DNA from: GWC2-45-19 sp964358085
GTDB lineage: Bacteria > Patescibacteriota > Microgenomatia > CAZETR01 > Amesbacteraceae
Assembly: GCA_964358085.1 (NCBI GenBank)
Contig: CAYHNU010000015.1
Span: forward strand, 1 to 14,558
Length of the DNA stretch: 14,558 nt
Direction of reading: 5' to 3'
Positions 11,833 through 14,558 of the stretch are shown piece after piece. The notes under the pieces were generated by a model. The model saw nothing but the letters and a program-made list of their open reading frames with translations. It was not told the DNA's origin and did no database searches. Each line of letters starts with the position of its first letter. The stretch's first letter is position 1. The position numbers and the translations under genes were made by a program.

Positions 11833-12515
11833 TTTTTAATCGCAGATATAGTCATTGCGTCAGCCACAGCCTTTACTACTAACTCTACCGACTTCACCGC
11901 ATCATCATTTACCGGAACAATATAGTCCACCTTGGCCGGATCTCCATTGGTGTCCACCATCCCAATTACCGGGATTCCCATTCTGTTTGCCTCCCGTACT
12001 GCCACTTCTTCTTTATGCGTATCCACCACAAACAACGCATCCGGCAACTTATCCATATCCGCCACCCCTCCCAAAAACTTCTCCAACCTAGCAATTTCTC
12101 GGTCAATCAGCAACTGTTCTCTTTTGGTATATTTCTTCAATTCCCCGCTCTCCCGTTTGGACTTCAAGTCCTTCAGTTTATGTACTCGCTTTTGCATCTG
12201 GGCAAAATTAGTCAGCATTCCCCCCAGCCACCTCTGCACCACGTACGGCATCCCCGTCCGTACTGCTTCCTGTTTCACTACTTCTTGCGCCTGGCGTTTG
12301 GTCCCCACAAACAGGACAACTTTTCCCTCCTTACTCAATTTTTTAACAAACTCAACCGCCTCATCCAATCCGGCCTTAGTCTGCACTAAATCAAAAATGT
12401 GCACTCCGTCCCGCTCGCCGAATATATACCTCTTCATCACCGGATTCCACCGCCTGGACTGATGCCCGAAATGGCACCCCGCCTCCAATAGTTGCTGTAA
12501 TGTAATATCAGACAT
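11829..12515 (-). CDS. rpsB: 30S ribosomal protein S2
   Basis: The 228 residues match uS2 throughout: LLEAGCHFGHQSRRWNPVMKRYIFG at the start, GKVVLFVGTKRQAQEVV, GMPYVVQRWLGGMLTNF, LPDALFVVDTHKEEVAVREANRMGIPVIGMVDTNGDP and YIVPVNDDAVKS near the end. The ribosome binding site AAGGAG (12529-12524) is eight bases before the ATG. S2 is the first gene of an rpsB-tsf-frr transcript from the promoter at 12609-12637. The leader of about 87 bases contains complementary SD and anti-SD sequences that could allow autogenous control, as is known for rpsB in other bacteria. Confidence 0.97.
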   Translation of the reverse strand: MSDITLQQLLEAGCHFGHQSRRWNPVMKRYIFGERDGVHIFDLVQTKAGLDEAVEFVKKLSKEGKVVLFVGTKRQAQEVVKQEAVRTGMPYVVQRWLGGMLTNFAQMQKRVHKLKDLKSKRESGELKKYTKREQLLIDREIARLEKFLGGVADMDKLPDALFVVDTHKEEVAVREANRMGIPVIGMVDTNGDPAKVDYIVPVNDDAVKSVELVVKAVADAMTISAIKK

Positions 12516-12602
12516 TTTTTATTCTCCTTATTTATCCCGCTCTGCGGGAAACCTCCTTCGCCGGCTTTTAACAAGGAGAATCAGGCGGAGTGCGAAACAA
12601 AC
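12516..12602 (-). promoter_or_regulatory. rpsB leader with SD, decoy SD and anti-SD segments
   Basis: Read on the minus strand, the leader holds in order ATTCTCCTT (12581-12573), AAGGAGG (12558-12552), a hairpin TCCCGC-AGA-GCGGGA (12549-12535), and the true ribosome binding region AAGGAGAAT (12529-12521). ATTCTCCTT pairs perfectly over 9 bp with AAGGAGAAT, hiding the ribosome binding site. Alternatively its CTCCTT pairs with the upstream AAGGAG, freeing the site. The two pairings exclude each other, as in an RNA switch. The complementarity is seen directly; switching, and S2 as effector, are inferred. Confidence 0.5.
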
Positions 12603-12608
12603 ATCTAT

Positions 12609-12637
12609 ATTCTAACACGGGGTCAGTTCAGATTCAA
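12609..12637 (-). promoter_or_regulatory. Promoter of rpsB-tsf-frr
   Basis: A -35 TTGAAT (12637-12632) and -10 TAGAAT (12614-12609) are separated by 17 bases, with a TG one base upstream of the -10 (extended -10). Transcription would start near 12602. The -35 lies within the last codons of the GGDEF gene. Confidence 0.65.
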
Positions 12638-13501
12638 TTCCCGAAGTGCCCTTTCTTGAAGTTTCTGGAAATCCTGTTTGAGACTTGCTGGTATGTATTT
12701 CAAAGTTTCCTCGTCAATCCTGTTCCGGTTTCCGGTAATCCCATACTGGTTTCTCAACCTTTCGTCCAAAGTCCGGGCAAATTGGGCAATCTCCTCCGGC
12801 TTAGCCCTCACCTTAAGGTTAAAATAAAGCATCATTAATCCTGATTTTTGTTCCAGGGGTTGCACCTCAATCATCTGCAGCACTTTTTCGGCCACTTCAG
12901 CTTTAACGTCTTCGGTTTGTTTGTCCAGCCGGCTCACCAAACCGTTTAAATCTTTAGGATCACTGATCTGGCCACAATCCCAATAACTCAGCAACGGAAT
13001 CCCGGTTTCCTTTTCCATAAGTTCCCCAGCCTCTTGTTTCATCCGAATAAAATCACGGAATTTTGTTTCGAATTCACCCTCTCCCATCCCCGTCACAAAC
13101 CCATAAAACTCATCACCTTTGCGGCCAAGCTCGGCAAAGCCGAATTCTTTCAAAACTTTGGCTACTGTTATTAGCCCATTATCCCCTGTCGTATGGGAGA
13201 AAGTGTTTAAGTGTTTTAGGCCCACCATATCCAAGACCATCATTGTGCCATCCTCGCCATGTTGCAACCTTTGGGCCACATTCCGCCGCGCCACTGTATT
13301 CAGCAGCAACCCGGTAACCACATCTCTTTCCCCCTCAACGATCTTTCGAGCTTGATCAACTACAGTTTGTCCGATCTTCTCCGCAAACTCATCTCTTCCC
13401 CCCTCCCGTACTGCCAAATCTGTCAGCAATCGCGCCGTTTCGCCTGCTGCTCCCCACGCCACATCAACATCGTTTACTAATTCGTTCCCGTTATCTGACA
13501 T
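12623..13501 (-). CDS. GGDEF-domain protein with altered signature
   Basis: The 292-residue protein has a GGDEF (diguanylate cyclase) domain at about residues 55-170. D60VVTGLLLN matches the domain start, VLDMVGLKHLN carries the metal aspartate Asp91 and Asn99, TTGDNGLITVAKVL (104-117) follows, and GRKGDEF (126-132) is the signature with Lys128 in place of the first Gly. There is no RxxD inhibitory site before it. About 55 helical residues precede the domain and about 120 follow; no membrane segment or sensor domain is seen. Active cyclases tolerate a few changes at the first position, but lysine is unusual, so it may be a c-di-GMP or GTP sensor rather than an enzyme. It overlaps folD by 11 bases and is placed between one-carbon and translation genes. 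Confidence 0.8.
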   Translation of the reverse strand: MSDNGNELVNDVDVAWGAAGETARLLTDLAVREGGRDEFAEKIGQTVVDQARKIVEGERDVVTGLLLNTVARRNVAQRLQHGEDGTMMVLDMVGLKHLNTFSHTTGDNGLITVAKVLKEFGFAELGRKGDEFYGFVTGMGEGEFETKFRDFIRMKQEAGELMEKETGIPLLSYWDCGQISDPKDLNGLVSRLDKQTEDVKAEVAEKVLQMIEVQPLEQKSGLMMLYFNLKVRAKPEEIAQFARTLDERLRNQYGITGNRNRIDEETLKYIPASLKQDFQKLQERALRELNLN

Positions 13502-14180
13502 TGTTAACTGATTCTAGCAAATTTGCAAATAGCATTGCTACCGTCACCGGTCCCACCCCGCCGGGAACCGGAGTAAAGAAACTGGCTTTTTGGGCCACTT
13601 CCGGATCGAAATCCCCTCTAGGATACCCTACATCTATAGCAATTACCTCCTCCTTAACCATTTCCGGTTTTATAATCCCCGCCTGCCCGGTCGCCGATAT
13701 AACCACGTCTGCCCTGAGCAACGCCGAAGGGTCAAAATCGTCTTTGTCCATACCAATCGCATTGGGTAATCCCCTCATCAATCTTCGGCCAACAAAGCCC
13801 TTGGCTCCAACAAGGATTATCCTTTTTGACCAAAAAGGATAATCCTTTAAGGAGTGTCCCAGAATTACACACACTGCACGAACGACTGCCGGCTGATACA
13901 AACTGTCTTCTCTCAACCCGTCAACGTCTTTTTCAGGCGAGATCTTAGCTATAAGATTTTCAGCATCAGGATGGGGCAGTTGGACCATAATCCCATCTTC
14001 ACTCCCGTCAACTTTATTCATTACAATCTCCACTCCCAATCTCTTGGCCAGTTCTATTTTTTTCTGCACATATTTTGCGCCGGACATATTTTCCGGGTCC
14101 AAAAAAATCGCCAGCTTGGCCTTTTTCCTCGGCAATTTGGCAATTATCTCCTCCGCAAATTTTTTCCCATCAAAAATCAT
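13491..14180 (-). CDS. folD: Bifunctional methylene-THF dehydrogenase / methenyl-THF cyclohydrolase (short form)
   Basis: FolD interconverts 5,10-methylene-, methenyl- and 10-formyl-THF. Family landmarks are YVQKK (37-41) with the catalytic Lys41, GIMVQLPHP (63-71), PEKDVDGL (82-89), the nucleotide-binding ILVGAKGFVG (122-131), DVVISATGQAG, and FTPVPGGVGPVTVAMLFAN (202-220). At 229 residues it is about 50 shorter than usual, mostly in the N-terminal half. The cofactor loop reads GAKGFVG where GRSxxVG is usual, so the NADP-binding arginine and serine are not conserved. It overlaps glyA by four bases (ATGA), which makes metabolic sense: GlyA produces the methylene-THF that FolD uses. A perfect 16-bp inverted repeat lies inside the gene. 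Confidence 0.93.
   Translation of the reverse strand: MIFDGKKFAEEIIAKLPRKKAKLAIFLDPENMSGAKYVQKKIELAKRLGVEIVMNKVDGSEDGIMVQLPHPDAENLIAKISPEKDVDGLREDSLYQPAVVRAVCVILGHSLKDYPFWSKRIILVGAKGFVGRRLMRGLPNAIGMDKDDFDPSALLRADVVISATGQAGIIKPEMVKEEVIAIDVGYPRGDFDPEVAQKASFFTPVPGGVGPVTVAMLFANLLESVNNVR
13812..13847. repeat. Perfect 16-bp inverted repeat inside folD
   Basis: The arms AAGGATTATCCTTTTT (13812-13827) and AAAAAGGATAATCCTT (13832-13847) are exact reverse complements around the four bases GACC. The outer part of each arm is itself nearly palindromic (AAGGAT-N-ATCCTT). It encodes residues of the LKDYPFWSKRIIL stretch just before the nucleotide-binding loop, with little or no length gain over normal FolD. 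No T-tract follows, so it is not a typical terminator. Confidence 0.85.
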
Positions 14181-14558
14181 ATTGGCGTTGGAAACTTCTT
14201 ACACAACTCTTTTACTTTTTTATTGATTATTGAATATCGAATATTGAGTATTTGGGCCTCTGCAATCCACCTCGCAATCAACTTCATCTCTTTTTCTTTC
14301 ATACCCCTGGTTGTTACCGCCGGCGTCCCCAGACGGATTCCCGACGGATTGGCCGGAGGGTTAGTGTCGTGCGGCACGGAATTATAATTGACCACTATTC
14401 CGGCTGTTTCCAGATCACTGGCAAATTGCTTTGCGTTTGCCCCGAAATTAATGACGATTAAATGATTGTCTGTTCGTCCTGTAGTCTGTTTAATACGTAA
14501 TTTGATTAATTCTTCCGACAAAACTTTAGCATTTTTGACTATTTGTTGGGCGTATTTT
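14177..14558 (-). CDS. glyA: Serine hydroxymethyltransferase, C-terminal part (cut by window edge)
   Basis: GlyA converts serine and THF to glycine and 5,10-methylene-THF using PLP. The frame is open through the right edge; visible residues begin KYAQQIVKNAKVLSEEL. They continue with GRTDNHLIVINF, the NSVPHDTNPPANPSGIRLGTPAVTTRG block whose IRLGTP arginine binds the substrate carboxylate, and the closing VKELCKKFP. This matches the last 126 or so residues of the family. Just before the end, AQILNIRYSIINKK is encoded by a degenerate repeat (14221-14253) in a normally variable loop. The stop overlaps the folD start (ATGA). The 5' end and promoter are outside the window. Confidence 0.95.
   Translation of the reverse strand, partial: KYAQQIVKNAKVLSEELIKLRIKQTTGRTDNHLIVINFGANAKQFASDLETAGIVVNYNSVPHDTNPPANPSGIRLGTPAVTTRGMKEKEMKLIARWIAEAQILNIRYSIINKKVKELCKKFPTPI
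14221..14253. repeat. Degenerate short tandem repeat inside glyA
   Basis: On the plus strand the units GATTATTGAATATCGAATAT and so on form an imperfect series of about eight to nine bases each. They align without gaps to 9566-9598 in rseP (22 of 33 identical). The reading frames of the two hosts differ by one base, so the similarity is at DNA level and not from shared protein function. Confidence 0.5.

Noticed and set aside
11932..12462. A 176-codon plus-strand open frame opposite rpsB
   Set aside because: rpsB on the minus strand matches ribosomal protein S2 over its full length, so the opposite frame is a by-product.
13812..13847. Rho-independent terminator in folD
   Set aside because: The hairpin is inside an intact folD frame and is not followed by a T-tract on either strand.
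1..14558. tRNA or rRNA genes in intergenic gaps
   Set aside because: All gaps are shorter than about 130 bases and none shows a cloverleaf or the conserved T-loop sequence.

Overview
The window looks like a chromosomal segment of a small-genome Candidate Phyla Radiation (Patescibacteria) bacterium, most likely of the Microgenomates type. This is inferred from compact versions of core proteins (EF-Ts 150 aa, YbeY 92 aa, FolD 229 aa, Tgt 347 aa), overlapping genes, few clear Shine-Dalgarno sites, and a Cas2-fold PaaX-type protein without any CRISPR. TGA is used as a stop (rpsB, tgt, glyA), so the code is the standard one. I cannot place the organism further without a marker-gene tree.

Right part (about 6.2-14.6 kb, housekeeping). 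On the minus strand, glyA (partial), folD and a degenerate GGDEF protein overlap each other. A promoter in the 3' end of the GGDEF gene then drives rpsB-tsf-frr, with a leader carrying a possible SD/anti-SD switch. frr converges with a small plus-strand membrane-protein gene. Beyond a divergent promoter region lie a small membrane protein, the site-2 protease rseP and two small exported or anchored proteins, all minus. The order echoes the classical rpsB-tsf-pyrH-frr-uppS-cdsA-dxr-rseP cluster with the middle genes missing. Plus-strand tgt is divergent from a tight minus-strand run: HIT protein, rpsU, yqeY, ybeY. Several starts here have a -10 hexamer 6-7 nt upstream and no leader, pointing to leaderless transcription.

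Junction (about 5.2-6.2 kb). An AbiEii-type nucleotidyltransferase toxin and its likely DUF6922-like antitoxin sit directly downstream of ybeY. On the far side is a 23-codon remnant that repeats the C-terminal zinc motif of YbeY and its stop. Intact gene - module - displaced 3' end is the layout left by integration at the 3' end of a gene.

Left part (1-5.2 kb, accessory). A SWIM zinc-finger protein, a Tat-signal putative zinc metallopeptidase and a protein-kinase-fold protein are packed 8-10 nt apart as an apparent operon. Downstream is a PaaX/Cas2-like regulator. A composite repeat (ATTGGTACA, 6 nt, the perfect palindrome TCACGATCGTGA, then CAA[C/G]ATTG) occurs three times: upstream of the SWIM operon, overlapping the regulator's start codon, and inverted against its stop codon. 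The simplest reading is that the regulator controls itself and the three-gene operon. A stranger possibility is that the inverted copies define a mobile unit. I do not recognise this gene set and regard it as the best candidate for an undescribed system here.

I saw no tRNA, rRNA, CRISPR array, insertion sequence or replication origin.
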